This document shows, piece by piece, positions 17,042-24,546 of a DNA stretch of 64,000 bases (its first letter is position 1; every line of letters begins with the position of its first letter). The notes under the pieces were generated by a model. That model saw only the letters and a program-made list of their open reading frames with translations. It had not been told where the DNA came from and ran no database searches. A program made the translations under genes and the position numbers. The DNA is from CAWIMX01 sp963792785. GTDB lineage: Bacteria; Acidobacteriota; Vicinamibacteria; Vicinamibacterales; CAVVIG01. The stretch spans positions 2,117,780 to 2,181,779 of the forward strand of contig CAWBXO010000001.1 of NCBI GenBank assembly GCA_963792785.1, given 5' to 3'.

Positions 17042-18244
17042 ATGGCTCTTCTGCTGGCGGGAGACGTCGGCGGCACGTCGACGCGCCTCGGGCTCTTCGA
17101 GCCGGACGACGATCGGCCGAGGCGGATCGCGATCCGCACGTTCGCCACGCTCGACTTCACGGGCCTCGCGCCGATGATCGCCGAGTTCCTTCGCGGCGCC
17201 GGCGACACCGGCGGCCGCGTGGGCGCCGCCTGCTTCGGCGTGGCCGGTCCGGTGGTGTCCGGCACGGCGCGGCTCTCGAACGTGCCCTGGATCGTCGAAG
17301 AGGCGGCGCTCGCGCGCGAGACGGCGGTCGCGCGCGTGCGCCTGGTGAACGATCTGGTCGCGATGGCGTCGGCGATCGACGTGCTGCGCGGCGACGAGCT
17401 GACGCCCCTGCAGCCGGGCGCGGCCGAGCCGGAGGGCAACCGCGCCCTGATCGCCGCCGGCACCGGGCTCGGCGAAGCCCTGCTGCACCGCGTGGACGGC
17501 CGCTTCATCCCGTCGCCGTCCGAGGGCGGCCACGCGGACTTCGCGGCGAGGAACGAGGAGGGGTTCGCGCTCGTGCGCGCCCTGACCGCGCGATTCGGCC
17601 GCGCGATGGTCGAGCACGTGGTATCCGGCCCCGGCATCGTCAACCTGTACCGGTTCGCGCACGACCGGAGCCAGACGTTCTGCGCCGAGGCGATCGATCT
17701 CGAGCGCGCCGACGCGCCGGCGGCCATCTCGATCGCGGGCACGACCGGCCGGTGCGGGTCCTGCCGAGAGACCGTCCGCCTGTTTGTCGAGGCCTACGGC
17801 GCCGAAGCCGGCAACCTGGCCCTGCGGTCGGTGGCGACGGGCGGCATATACCTGGGCGGCGGCATCGCCCCGAAGCTGCTCGACGCCATTCGGAGTGGTC
17901 CGTTCCTCGCGGCGTTCCGCGCCAAGGCCCCGTTCGAGGCGCTGATGGCGCGCATTCCTGTGCAGGTGATCATCGAGCCCGAGGCCGGCCTGCTCGGCGC
18001 CGCCGTCTGCGCCGCGCCATGCTATCGTAGGTTTCGGGGCCCGATGATTTGGTTCTTCGACAAGAACGGCGAGCGGCTCCGCTACGAGATCAGCCACGAT
18101 CCCTCCGGCGGGAGATACCGCGTGGTGATCACGAAGCCCGACGGCTCCGAGTCGGTGGAAGAGGTCCAGGAAGCCACCGCGCTGATCGAGCGCTCGGTCG
18201 CGCTCATGAACTCGCTGCGCGACGACGGGTGGCACATCGGCTAG
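17042..18244 (+). CDS. glk: Glucokinase with fused C-terminal small domain
   Basis: Glk-type glucokinase, phosphorylating glucose with ATP. Motifs: GDVGGTSTRLGLFE (phosphate 1) near the start, ACFGVAGPV, LVNDLVAMA (catalytic Asp), IAAGTGLGEAL, SEGGHADFA, and IYLGGGIAPKLL near residue 285. ATG 17042 follows AGGAAAG at good spacing. Glucokinase normally ends near residue 325 (here GLLGAAVCA). The frame then continues without a stop into about 66 more residues beginning MIWFFDKNGERLRYEI, which looks like an independent small protein with its own ATG at 18044. In the neighbouring frame a TAG lies at 18028-18030. A small indel may therefore have fused two adjacent genes. Confidence 0.88.
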   Translation: MALLLAGDVGGTSTRLGLFEPDDDRPRRIAIRTFATLDFTGLAPMIAEFLRGAGDTGGRVGAACFGVAGPVVSGTARLSNVPWIVEEAALARETAVARVRLVNDLVAMASAIDVLRGDELTPLQPGAAEPEGNRALIAAGTGLGEALLHRVDGRFIPSPSEGGHADFAARNEEGFALVRALTARFGRAMVEHVVSGPGIVNLYRFAHDRSQTFCAEAIDLERADAPAAISIAGTTGRCGSCRETVRLFVEAYGAEAGNLALRSVATGGIYLGGGIAPKLLDAIRSGPFLAAFRAKAPFEALMARIPVQVIIEPEAGLLGAAVCAAPCYRRFRGPMIWFFDKNGERLRYEISHDPSGGRYRVVITKPDGSESVEEVQEATALIERSVALMNSLRDDGWHIG

Positions 18245-18390
18245 AGCGCTTTCTATTTCTCTGTCGCGCTCCACAGACTCCAGCGGGTGGCCGCGAACGG
18301 GCGCCCGCTCGGGCGCGGAGGCGTCAGCCGTGACAAGCGTCCTTCGCCGAGCACCCGAGTGGGCTGTTCGCGGACAGGACCCGGACGGTC

Positions 18391-21336
18391 TCAGACGTGC
18401 GGCAGGGCGTCCTGTCCGAGCAGATGATCCAGCCAGAGGTTCGCGAGCTTTTCCTGCACCGTGTTCTGGCGGAGCCGCGCCGCGAGGTTCGGGAAGTCCA
18501 CGCGGTCCATGTCCTGATCCTGGTTGAAGCACGAGAAGATGATCGTCTCGCGGCCGGTCGCGGGATCGACGTGCTTCTGCAGGCACTGCGCGCAGACTTC
18601 CTTCATCATGCACTGCATCGGCGAGTTGATGCTCGCGATGCCCACGTGATCGGCCTTGAGGTGCGGCGCGAGCGCGCCGTGGCGCGCCGCCTTCACGGCC
18701 GCCATCATCCGATCCGAGCCGATCGCGATGATCCGATCCACGGTGTCGAGCGGCACGAGGCGCTCGCCGAGTTCGCCGGCCTGGTACGCGAGCATCGCCT
18801 GGACGATGTTGCCGCGGAAATGGCTGTCCTGCGGACGCCCCGGTGAGATCGCGGCGCCCGTATCCGTGCTCCAGATCACCTGGTCGGTGGCCGCCTCGAT
18901 GTCCTCCCGCTTGAACAGGTCTTCGCCCTTCTTGTAGCCCGCGAAGTAGATGACGCGGTTGCCGGCGTCTCGCATCGCCTTCGCGATCGAGAACAGCACG
19001 GCGTTGCCGAGGCCGCCGCCGAGCAGCAGCACGCCCTGCCTCTCGGGAATTTCCGTCGGCGCGCCGGTCGGGCCCATCACGACGACGGGCTCGCCCTTCT
19101 TCAGGTACGCGACGAGGCGGCTCGACACGCCGAGCTCGAGCGCGATGAGCGACAGCAGGCCCCGCTCCTTGTCCACCCACGCGCCGGTGAGCGCGATGCC
19201 CTCCATCAGGAGGGGCACGCCCGCGATGCGCCTCGAGACGCTCTCGTAGTTCTGCAGGCGATAGAACTGTCCCGGATGGAAATGCCGCGCGGCCGCCGGC
19301 GCCCGCACGACGACCTCGACGATGGTCGGCGTCAGGCGCACCACGTCTTCCACCCGCGCCACCAGCTCATCGTCCAGTTTGGCGGTCAGGGCGCGCCAGG
19401 CGCGGTCGCGGTCAGCCTGCGTCGCGGGGTCGAGCGACGCCAGCTCGCGTGCGAAGAGCGCCGCCACCAGCGGATAGCCGTCCTTCGCCGAGGCCATCGC
19501 CTTGACGACGTTGCCGGCGTAGCGGGGATGGTTGTCGCCGTAGTAGCTGACGAAACGGCCGTTCGCGTCGTACGACGTGAAGAAGCCGTCGCGATCGGGC
19601 TCGAGGTGGAACCGCCCGTCGCCGTTCGCGACCGCCTTGTGCGGCTTGAAGAACTTCTTCCGGTCGTCGAGTTCGAACGTGTGCGGCCGTTCCTTCTCGT
19701 AGGTCGTGTTCGGCGTCGTGCCCGCGGCGATCAGGAGCGTGCGGGCCCGCAGCGTGACAGCGTGATCCAAACCCACCTGCCCCACCTGCCCCACCTGCCT
19801 GAACACAACCTCTTGGAGCGCTCCTCTCGAATCCGGGAGCGCTTCGATCGGGTCCAACCCTTCCGCGAACGAGATGCCTTCTTCGAGGGCCTTGATCACT
19901 TCCTCGTGGTTCAACCGGTAGGCCGGCGCGTCCACGAGGCGCTTTCTGTAGGCGATCGTCACGCCACCCCAGCCGCGGACGAGCGGCACGAAGTTCGGGG
20001 CCTCGCCCGCCTTCGCGGCCCGCGCGCGCTCGGCGCGCACCGCGCGGCCGTGCGTCAGGTACTCGTCCAGCACCTCGCGCTCTTCCTCGTCCCAGGATGC
20101 GCGCAGGCGGTCTTCGCCCAGATCCGCCGCGAGCGCCTCGTAGTGCTCCAGCGTCTTCTCGACCTGCACCGGGTAGTACGCCATCAGCTCCGTGGCCGTG
20201 TCGATGGCCGTGAGGCCGCCGCCGACGACCACCGCCGGCAGCCGCGCCTGCAGGTTCGGCAGGGCGCTGCGCTTGAAGGCGCCGGTGAGCTGCAGCGCCA
20301 TCAGGAAGTCGCTCGCCTTCCGGATGCCCCGGATCAGGTTGTTCTTGATGTCGATGATCGTCGGCCGCCCCGCGCCCGCGGCGATGGCCACGTGATCGAA
20401 GCCGTGCGTCCACGCGTCCTCGACCGGCAGCGTGCCGCCGAACCGGACGCCGCCGTACATCCGGAGCCCGCGCCGGCGCGCGAGCGTCAGGTGCAGCAGC
20501 GTCAGGAAGTTCTTGTCCCAGCGCACCGTGATGCCGTACTCCGAGACGCCGCCGAAGCCCTCGAGCACGCGCTCGTCGAGCGGCCGGTAGATCTCGTCCC
20601 AGTCGCGGATCGGCCGCGGCGGCTCGGAGTCGGTGCCCGTCAGGTCGTCCGGCAGCGGCTCGATCTTCAGGCCGTCGATGCCCACGACGCCGAAGCCCTC
20701 GTTCACCAGGTAGTGCGCGAGCGTGTACCCGGCCGGCCCCAGGCCGACCACGAGCACGTTCTTGCCGTTGTACGGCAGCGCGTACGGCCGCTTCACGTGC
20801 AGCGGGTTCCAGCGCGTGAGCAGGCCGTAGATCTCGACGCCCCACGGCAGGCGCAGCACGTCGGTGAGGACGCCCGTTTCGATCTGCGGGATGTTGACCG
20901 GCTCCTGCTTCTGGTAGATGCACGACTTCATGCAGTCGTTGCAGATGCGGTGGCCGGTGCCCGGGCACATCGGGTTGTCCACCGTCACGATCGCGAGCGC
21001 GCCGATCGCGTCGCCGGCCTTCCGCAGCGTGTGCATCTCGGAGATCTTCTCGTCGAGCGGGCACCCGTCCAGGTCGATGCCGAGCGGGTTCGTCACGACG
21101 GCGCCGTCTTTCTCGAACAGGCCCTTCGAGCAGGAGTCCTTGTCGCGCTCGTGGCAGAGCACGCAGTAGTGGATCTCGCTCAGCACCTCGCGCGCGTCCA
21201 TGCGGCCGTCCGTGAGCGTGAAGCCGTCGCGGCGGCGAAGCCGCGCGTCGGGGCCGAACACCCCCGCCTGCACGCCGGCGGCCTTCGTGTCCACCAGCCG
21301 CCAGTAGTCGAGCGTCTCGGGGAACCGGAAGACCAC
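18391..21336 (-). CDS. GltD-like FAD/NAD oxidoreductase fused to PyrK/FNR-like reductase (main part)
   Basis: 981 residues remain in this frame. Cysteine motifs for Fe-S clusters come first (YCVLCHERDKDSC, MCPGTGHRICNDCMKSCIY). Then come an FAD/NAD domain with GLGPAGYTLA and VVVGGGLTAIDTATEL, typical of glutamate-synthase small subunits, and after about residue 630 a ferredoxin-NADP-reductase/PyrK module (FHPGQFYRLQNYE, LIALELGVSSRLVAYLKKGE, LLLGGGLGNAV) with a C-terminal cysteine set (MKEVCAQCLQKHVD). The whole resembles sulfide dehydrogenase/NfnAB-type flavoproteins in one chain. GQVGQVGQVG inside it is an in-frame copy of a nonamer repeat. The GTG at 21336 is not a natural start: homology extends upstream (TWCASRLHDPAYRDW) to the array at 21390. 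Confidence 0.85.
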   Translation of the reverse strand: MVFRFPETLDYWRLVDTKAAGVQAGVFGPDARLRRRDGFTLTDGRMDAREVLSEIHYCVLCHERDKDSCSKGLFEKDGAVVTNPLGIDLDGCPLDEKISEMHTLRKAGDAIGALAIVTVDNPMCPGTGHRICNDCMKSCIYQKQEPVNIPQIETGVLTDVLRLPWGVEIYGLLTRWNPLHVKRPYALPYNGKNVLVVGLGPAGYTLAHYLVNEGFGVVGIDGLKIEPLPDDLTGTDSEPPRPIRDWDEIYRPLDERVLEGFGGVSEYGITVRWDKNFLTLLHLTLARRRGLRMYGGVRFGGTLPVEDAWTHGFDHVAIAAGAGRPTIIDIKNNLIRGIRKASDFLMALQLTGAFKRSALPNLQARLPAVVVGGGLTAIDTATELMAYYPVQVEKTLEHYEALAADLGEDRLRASWDEEEREVLDEYLTHGRAVRAERARAAKAGEAPNFVPLVRGWGGVTIAYRKRLVDAPAYRLNHEEVIKALEEGISFAEGLDPIEALPDSRGALQEVVFRQVGQVGQVGLDHAVTLRARTLLIAAGTTPNTTYEKERPHTFELDDRKKFFKPHKAVANGDGRFHLEPDRDGFFTSYDANGRFVSYYGDNHPRYAGNVVKAMASAKDGYPLVAALFARELASLDPATQADRDRAWRALTAKLDDELVARVEDVVRLTPTIVEVVVRAPAAARHFHPGQFYRLQNYESVSRRIAGVPLLMEGIALTGAWVDKERGLLSLIALELGVSSRLVAYLKKGEPVVVMGPTGAPTEIPERQGVLLLGGGLGNAVLFSIAKAMRDAGNRVIYFAGYKKGEDLFKREDIEAATDQVIWSTDTGAAISPGRPQDSHFRGNIVQAMLAYQAGELGERLVPLDTVDRIIAIGSDRMMAAVKAARHGALAPHLKADHVGIASINSPMQCMMKEVCAQCLQKHVDPATGRETIIFSCFNQDQDMDRVDFPNLAARLRQNTVQEKLANLWLDHLLGQDALPHV

Positions 21337-21382
21337 CCAGTCGCGGTACGCCGGATCGTGCAGCCGCGAAGCGCACCAGGTT

Positions 21383-21940
21383 TTAAGCGATGTGACTGAC
21401 GACTCGTGACTTGCGCCTTGCGACTGTTGGCCTGCGCCTTGCGACTGCTTGTGCGTCGAGCAGCGCGCACCCGACGCGCGCGATCGCCAGCTCGCGATCG
21501 GCCGCGTCTCCGATCAGACGCGCAACCGCCGCCTCGTCTTCCTTCGAGCAGACCGGCGCGCCGCTCTTCACGAGCGGCAGCACGCGCCGGCGGACGAAGT
21601 CCACTTTGAATCGGAACAGATCGTCCTGATCGCGCGTCGCATCGCGAAGGCCGCTCGCGGCACGCTCCACGTCGAAAAGGCGCTCGAGGAACCGGCTGAC
21701 GTGCGGCGCCATCTCGACGATGAGGTTCGATCGCTCGACCGGCGGCGCCGGCGCGTCCGGATCGCGTCGATACGCGTCCCACCGGGCCCACAACGCCGGA
21801 TCCTCGGCCTGCACGCCTTCGCAGAAGCGCGCGTACAACGACTCGAGCCGCTCGGGATCGTGCAGATCGGCGAAGGTGTAGCCGGCCACGCCGAGCCGGG
21901 TCGTGGGCGCGGCGGCGGCTGTCGGAGGGCGGGAATCCAT
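21383..21940 (-). CDS. N-terminal part of the GltD/PyrK-like flavoprotein, cut by a heptamer array
   Basis: This frame has a helical domain (YTFADLHDPERLESLYARFC, then IVEMAPHVSRFLERLFD and DDLFRFKVDFVRRRVLP) that belongs in front of the oxidoreductase at 18391-21336. It ends in repeat-encoded residues and a stop at 21383. Distances between the two frames show a net length offset of one base modulo three, so losing seven heptamers (49 bp) would rejoin them. The preferred start is ATG 21940 (MDSRPPT); a GTG at 21952 is also possible. The intact protein would have about 1,170 residues. Confidence 0.75.
   Translation of the reverse strand: MDSRPPTAAAAPTTRLGVAGYTFADLHDPERLESLYARFCEGVQAEDPALWARWDAYRRDPDAPAPPVERSNLIVEMAPHVSRFLERLFDVERAASGLRDATRDQDDLFRFKVDFVRRRVLPLVKSGAPVCSKEDEAAVARLIGDAADRELAIARVGCALLDAQAVARRRPTVARRKSRVVSHIA
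21390..21445. repeat. Heptamer array (consensus TTGCGAC) inside a coding region
   Basis: Eight contiguous heptamers: ATGTGAC, TGACGAC, TCGTGAC, TTGCGCC, TTGCGAC, TGTTGGC, CTGCGCC, TTGCGAC. The segment TGACTGACGACT at its left end also occurs at 3680, so the two arrays are related. It lies between the two halves of the flavoprotein. Confidence 0.85.
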
Positions 21941-22049
21941 CAAGGCGATCACAAAACGGTACGTTGTATTGCAGAGTCAGTCAAATCGTCTCCTGCCACT
22001 CCCATTGCCGCTCGTGAACGGCCTCGCCGTGAGCGTGCCGGCGGGCACG

Positions 22050-22180
22050 CCGATCCGCCACGGCTCAACCTCGTTCACTTCACGAATCTCACGATCGGCG
22101 ACCGCGTGCACGTCAAGGCGCAGACTGTGGCCGGCGTGCTGTCGGCGAAGGAAGTGAATCTGCAGAAGCGGCGACGTCAC
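22050..22180 (+). pseudogene. Remnant of a DUF5666-like beta-barrel protein
   Basis: A short plus-strand frame reads FTNLTIGDRVHVKAQTV followed by AGVLSAKEVNLQK. This is the GdrVevkG...dGtlvAteVelq pattern of DUF5666-type domains. No start, signal peptide or further domain is present, so it is probably a decayed gene end. It lies in the divergent region between the flavoprotein and the thiS-thiG genes. Confidence 0.4.
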
Positions 22181-22200
22181 GTCGGGCATGGCCACCGTCA

Positions 22201-22252
22201 AGTGCTTGGGTGCTGGGTGCTGGGGTGCTGAGTGCTGGGGTGCTGGGGTGCT
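22201..22252. repeat. GGTGCTG/GGGTGCTG tandem array
   Basis: Six imperfect 7-8 bp units of GGGTGCTG or AGTGCTG type. It is followed at once by TGCACCCGAGCACCC, the start of an inverted counterpart, and then the 23-bp repeats. Confidence 0.85.
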
Positions 22253-22281
22253 TCGTGCACCCGAGCACCCAGCCCCGTGCT

Positions 22282-22417
22282 GCGTCAGCTCCGAGCCCCC
22301 TGCAGCGTTAGTTGCCCGCCCCCTGTAGCGTCAGCTCCGAGCCCCCTGCAGCGTCAGTTCCCCGCCCCCTATAGCGTCAGCCCCAGCCCCCTGAGCGTCA
22401 GCCCCCAGCCCCCCGCG
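22282..22417. repeat. Six 21-23 bp direct repeats upstream of thiS
   Basis: Units begin GCGTCAG or GCGTTAG and end in a C-rich run plus TGCA, TGTA or TATA. Four are 23 bp (22282, 22305, 22328, 22351), the next is 21 bp (22374), and the last is partial (22395). There are no spacers, so this is not CRISPR. The array ends 14 bases before the thiS start and would be in the leader of the thiS-thiG transcript. No TPP-riboswitch motif was seen. Confidence 0.9.
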
Positions 22418-22430
22418 TTAGAATCAAGCG

Positions 22431-22631
22431 GTGACGATCAAGCTGAACGGCGAGCCGCACGAGCTGCCCGGCCCGATCACGGTCACCGAGCTGCTGGCGC
22501 GCCTCGAGATCGACGCCCGGCGCGTCGCCGTCGAGCGGAATCTCACCGTGCTGAAGCGCGACGCCTTCTCGTCCACGCCCGTCAAGGAGGGAGACGAGAT
22601 CGAGATCGTGAACTTCGTGGGTGGTGGATAG
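22431..22631 (+). CDS. thiS: Sulfur carrier protein ThiS
   Basis: A 66-residue ubiquitin-like protein that carries sulfur as a C-terminal thiocarboxylate for thiazole synthesis. The opening IKLNGEPHELP, the central TVTELLARLEI and RVAVERNLTVLKRDAF, and the end EGDEIEIVNFVGGG with its terminal Gly-Gly are diagnostic. The start is GTG 22431. It is five bases upstream of thiG, its partner enzyme. Confidence 0.93.
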   Translation: MTIKLNGEPHELPGPITVTELLARLEIDARRVAVERNLTVLKRDAFSSTPVKEGDEIEIVNFVGGG

Positions 22632-22636
22632 CTTCG

Positions 22637-23491
22637 ATGGATTCATTCACAATCGCGGACAAGACCTTCACGTCCCGGCTGATCGTCGGCACGGGCAAGT
22701 ACGCCTCCCACGCCGTCATGGTGCAGGCGCACGAAGCCTCCGGCGCCGACATGGTCACGGTGGCCGTGCGGCGTGTGAACATTTCGAGCGCCCGCGGCCC
22801 GCGCGAGGATAGCGAGTCTTCGAGCGCCGCAGCGCGTGCGAGCGGGGGTGGGGCCCCGCGAGCGGTGAAGGAAGCTGGCGACTCCCTCCTCGACCACATC
22901 GACGCGTCGAGGTACTTCCTGCTGCCGAACACGGCGGGGTGCTATACGGCGGAGGACGCGATCCGGACGGCCCGGCTGGGCCGCGAGGCGGGGCTGTCGA
23001 ACTGGGTGAAGCTCGAGGTGATCGGGGACGAGCGGACGCTGTTCCCTGACAATGAAGCGCTGGTCGCGGCGACGAAGGCGCTCGTCAAGGAAGGCTTCGT
23101 CGTGCTGCCCTACACGAGCGACGATCCGGTCGTGTGCCGCAAGCTCGAGGATGCGGGCGCCGCCGCCGTGATGCCGCTCGGCGCGCCGATCGGCTCCGGG
23201 CTCGGGATCCAGAACCCGAACAACATCCGGATCATCCGCGAGTTCTCGCGCGTGCCGATGATCGTGGACGCCGGCGTGGGCACCGCGTCGGATGCGGCGC
23301 TCGCGATGGAGCTCGGGGCCGACGGCGTCCTGATGAACACGGCCATCGCGGGCGCGGACGATCCCGTGGCGATGGCCGAGGCGATGAAACTGGCGGTGAG
23401 GGCGGGACGGCTGGCGTATCTGGCGGGGAGGATTCCGAGGAAGGCGTATGCGACGTCGAGCAGCCCGCTCGAGGGCGTGGTCGGGCGCTAG
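22637..23491 (+). CDS. thiG: Thiazole synthase ThiG with an inserted segment
   Basis: A 284-residue TIM barrel that joins deoxyxylulose phosphate, dehydroglycine and ThiS-borne sulfur into thiazole phosphate. Motifs are FTSRLIVGTGKYAS at the start, LLPNTAGCYTAEDAI, the Schiff-base lysine in WVKLEVIGDE, VVLPYTSDDPVVCRKLE, AAVMPLGAPIGSGLGI and VDAGVGTASDAALAMELG. Normal ThiG has about 255 residues. The extra length is a roughly 31-residue in-frame insert after VAVRRVNIS, listed separately. The 3' end shares its CTAG stop with the convergent small gene, and a damaged copy of the 3' end lies at 24389. Confidence 0.93.
   Translation: MDSFTIADKTFTSRLIVGTGKYASHAVMVQAHEASGADMVTVAVRRVNISSARGPREDSESSSAAARASGGGAPRAVKEAGDSLLDHIDASRYFLLPNTAGCYTAEDAIRTARLGREAGLSNWVKLEVIGDERTLFPDNEALVAATKALVKEGFVVLPYTSDDPVVCRKLEDAGAAAVMPLGAPIGSGLGIQNPNNIRIIREFSRVPMIVDAGVGTASDAALAMELGADGVLMNTAIAGADDPVAMAEAMKLAVRAGRLAYLAGRIPRKAYATSSSPLEGVVGR
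22788..22880 (+). other. In-frame GC-rich insert within thiG
   Basis: About 93 bp encoding a Ser/Ala/Gly/Arg-rich peptide (ARGPREDSESSSAAARASGG and a short tail) sits between the RRVN strand and the helix LLDHID of the barrel. The hexamer CGAGCG recurs at 22785, 22821, 22839 and 22859, and GGGGTGGGGCCCC lies within it. It looks like a small repeat element inserted in frame into a surface loop. Confidence 0.65.
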
Positions 23492-23769
23492 TGCGGGTTC
23501 CGCGAAGCGTCTCTTTCCCGGTCGCGCAACCTGGCGACGATTCGCGCACGATCGGCGGGGGCGAAGTCCTCGGCGTACAGCCGCTCGAAGATCCTCACTC
23601 GAAGATCCGTCTCCGTGAGATCGGGATGCCGGGATCGGATCTCTGCGACCATCAGGGCGCGCGCGAGATCGAACATGTCGCACGCCATGCGAACGCGATC
23701 GCTGCACGGCCGCTGCATGAACAGCGCATGCACGCGAGCGTCGACCTCGGGCGGCGTATCGTTCATCAT
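23488..23769 (-). CDS. Small protein paired with nucleotidyltransferase
   Basis: A 93-residue hydrophilic helical protein: VDARVHALFMQRPCSDRVRM near the start, then ARALMVAEIRSRHPDLTETD and RIFERLYAEDF. It lies directly downstream of the nucleotidyltransferase and its ATG overlaps that gene's stop (ATGATGA), so the two are coupled. Small partners of this look often accompany standalone nucleotidyltransferases, but no function is established here. The stop TAG forms a CTAG palindrome with the thiG stop. Confidence 0.65.
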   Translation of the reverse strand: MMNDTPPEVDARVHALFMQRPCSDRVRMACDMFDLARALMVAEIRSRHPDLTETDLRVRIFERLYAEDFAPADRARIVARLRDRERDASRNPH

Positions 23770-24308
23770 CGCATCTCGTTCAGGAGCTCGGCGATGCTCA
23801 ATGCCGGCGCCCATCGACCCATGTACGACCAGTCCAGGTCTGGCTGCGCGGCGATCACCTGCCGGACGTCCCTGAGCTGAAGGCCGGAGTGAGCCTCCTT
23901 CGCCCATATCAGCTTCGACAGCACCAGATCCTCCGGCGAGACCAGCCAGATCGGCTGGTCGTCGATGACGACTGAGCGCCGCCGGCTGAACTCTTCGAGC
24001 CGATAGGGCGTGTCTTTGCGAACGACGAAATCGACCTTCACGATCGCCTCGACATGAATCAGATTGAACAACGCCCGGCGCTCGATCGCGCGGCGGATCG
24101 TCTCGGGGCTGCACTCGAAGTCGCCGCCGAACAGGACGGCCAGCCGTTCGGCATCCGACGGCTGCAGCTCGACGACCAGATCGATATCGCGGGTCATCCG
24201 TGGCTGCGCGTAGTGGCCGGAGGCGATGGATCCCGTCAGCATGTACGGAATGCGCGCCGCTTCGAGGCGTGCGGCGACGAGCTTGAGCACAGCAAGTTGA
24301 TCGATCAC
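23766..24308 (-). CDS. Standalone nucleotidyltransferase-fold protein
   Basis: A 180-residue protein of the DNA polymerase-beta-like nucleotidyltransferase superfamily. It has the substrate helix YMLTGSIASGHYAQPRMTRD followed by DIDLVVEL, giving the paired metal aspartates, and a further acidic strand in AIVKVDFVVRK. WLVSPEDLVLSKLIWAK near residue 120 is typical of AbiEii-like and DUF6036-type nucleotidyltransferases. Known relatives include antitoxins and toxins that modify RNA or protein, but genomic context alone does not prove a toxin-antitoxin role. The GTG start overlaps a tiny upstream frame (GTGA). Confidence 0.75.
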   Translation of the reverse strand: MIDQLAVLKLVAARLEAARIPYMLTGSIASGHYAQPRMTRDIDLVVELQPSDAERLAVLFGGDFECSPETIRRAIERRALFNLIHVEAIVKVDFVVRKDTPYRLEEFSRRRSVVIDDQPIWLVSPEDLVLSKLIWAKEAHSGLQLRDVRQVIAAQPDLDWSYMGRWAPALSIAELLNEMR

Positions 24309-24370
24309 GCCGCGCGGCCTTCGACGCCCTCCTGAGCCTCATCGTACGTCGGCCGCTTCATGATGGTCAT
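24305..24370 (-). CDS. Possible leader or truncated ORF of the nucleotidyltransferase pair
   Basis: A 21-codon frame (MTIMKRPTYDEAQEGVEG and a short tail) ends in a TGA that overlaps the nucleotidyltransferase GTG. The overlap suggests translational coupling. It begins right at the duplicated thiG segment, so it may be the truncated end of a longer gene. No family assigned. Confidence 0.3.
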   Translation of the reverse strand: MTIMKRPTYDEAQEGVEGRAA

Positions 24371-24388
24371 TCTCGCACACCTCTGATC

Positions 24389-24542
24389 GTCGCGATCGCC
24401 GGCGCGGACGATCCCGTGGCGATGGCCGAGGCGATGAAACTGGCGGTGCAGGGCGGGGCGGCTGGCGTATCTGGCGGGGAGGATTCCGAGGAAGGCGTAT
24501 GCGACGGCGAGCAGCCCGCTCGAGGGAATCGTGGGGCGGTAA
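24389..24542 (+). pseudogene. Second, degraded copy of the thiG 3' end
   Basis: About 150 bp match the last 50 codons of thiG (23341-23491) with roughly 90% identity by eye. One extra base near 24448 breaks the frame. The end differs (GAGGGAATCGTGGGGCGGTAA against GAGGGCGTGGTCGGGCGCTAG) yet still encodes EGIVGR-stop. It and the thiG end flank the nucleotidyltransferase module as direct repeats. Confidence 0.85.
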
Positions 24543-24546
24543 CCGA

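Noticed and set aside
19276..21399. A 707-residue plus-strand frame
   Set aside because: Antisense shadow of the flavoprotein gene; no motifs.
22282..22417. CRISPR array
   Set aside because: The repeats are contiguous, with no unique spacers and no cas genes nearby.
21953..22430. TPP riboswitch upstream of thiS
   Set aside because: The CTGAGA and ACCTGAT-type conserved segments are not visible; only repeats and a decayed frame are seen.
23488..24308. Confirmed AbiE or MNT/HEPN toxin-antitoxin system
   Set aside because: The partner is neither HEPN nor AbiEi-like by eye; only the nucleotidyltransferase fold is supported.
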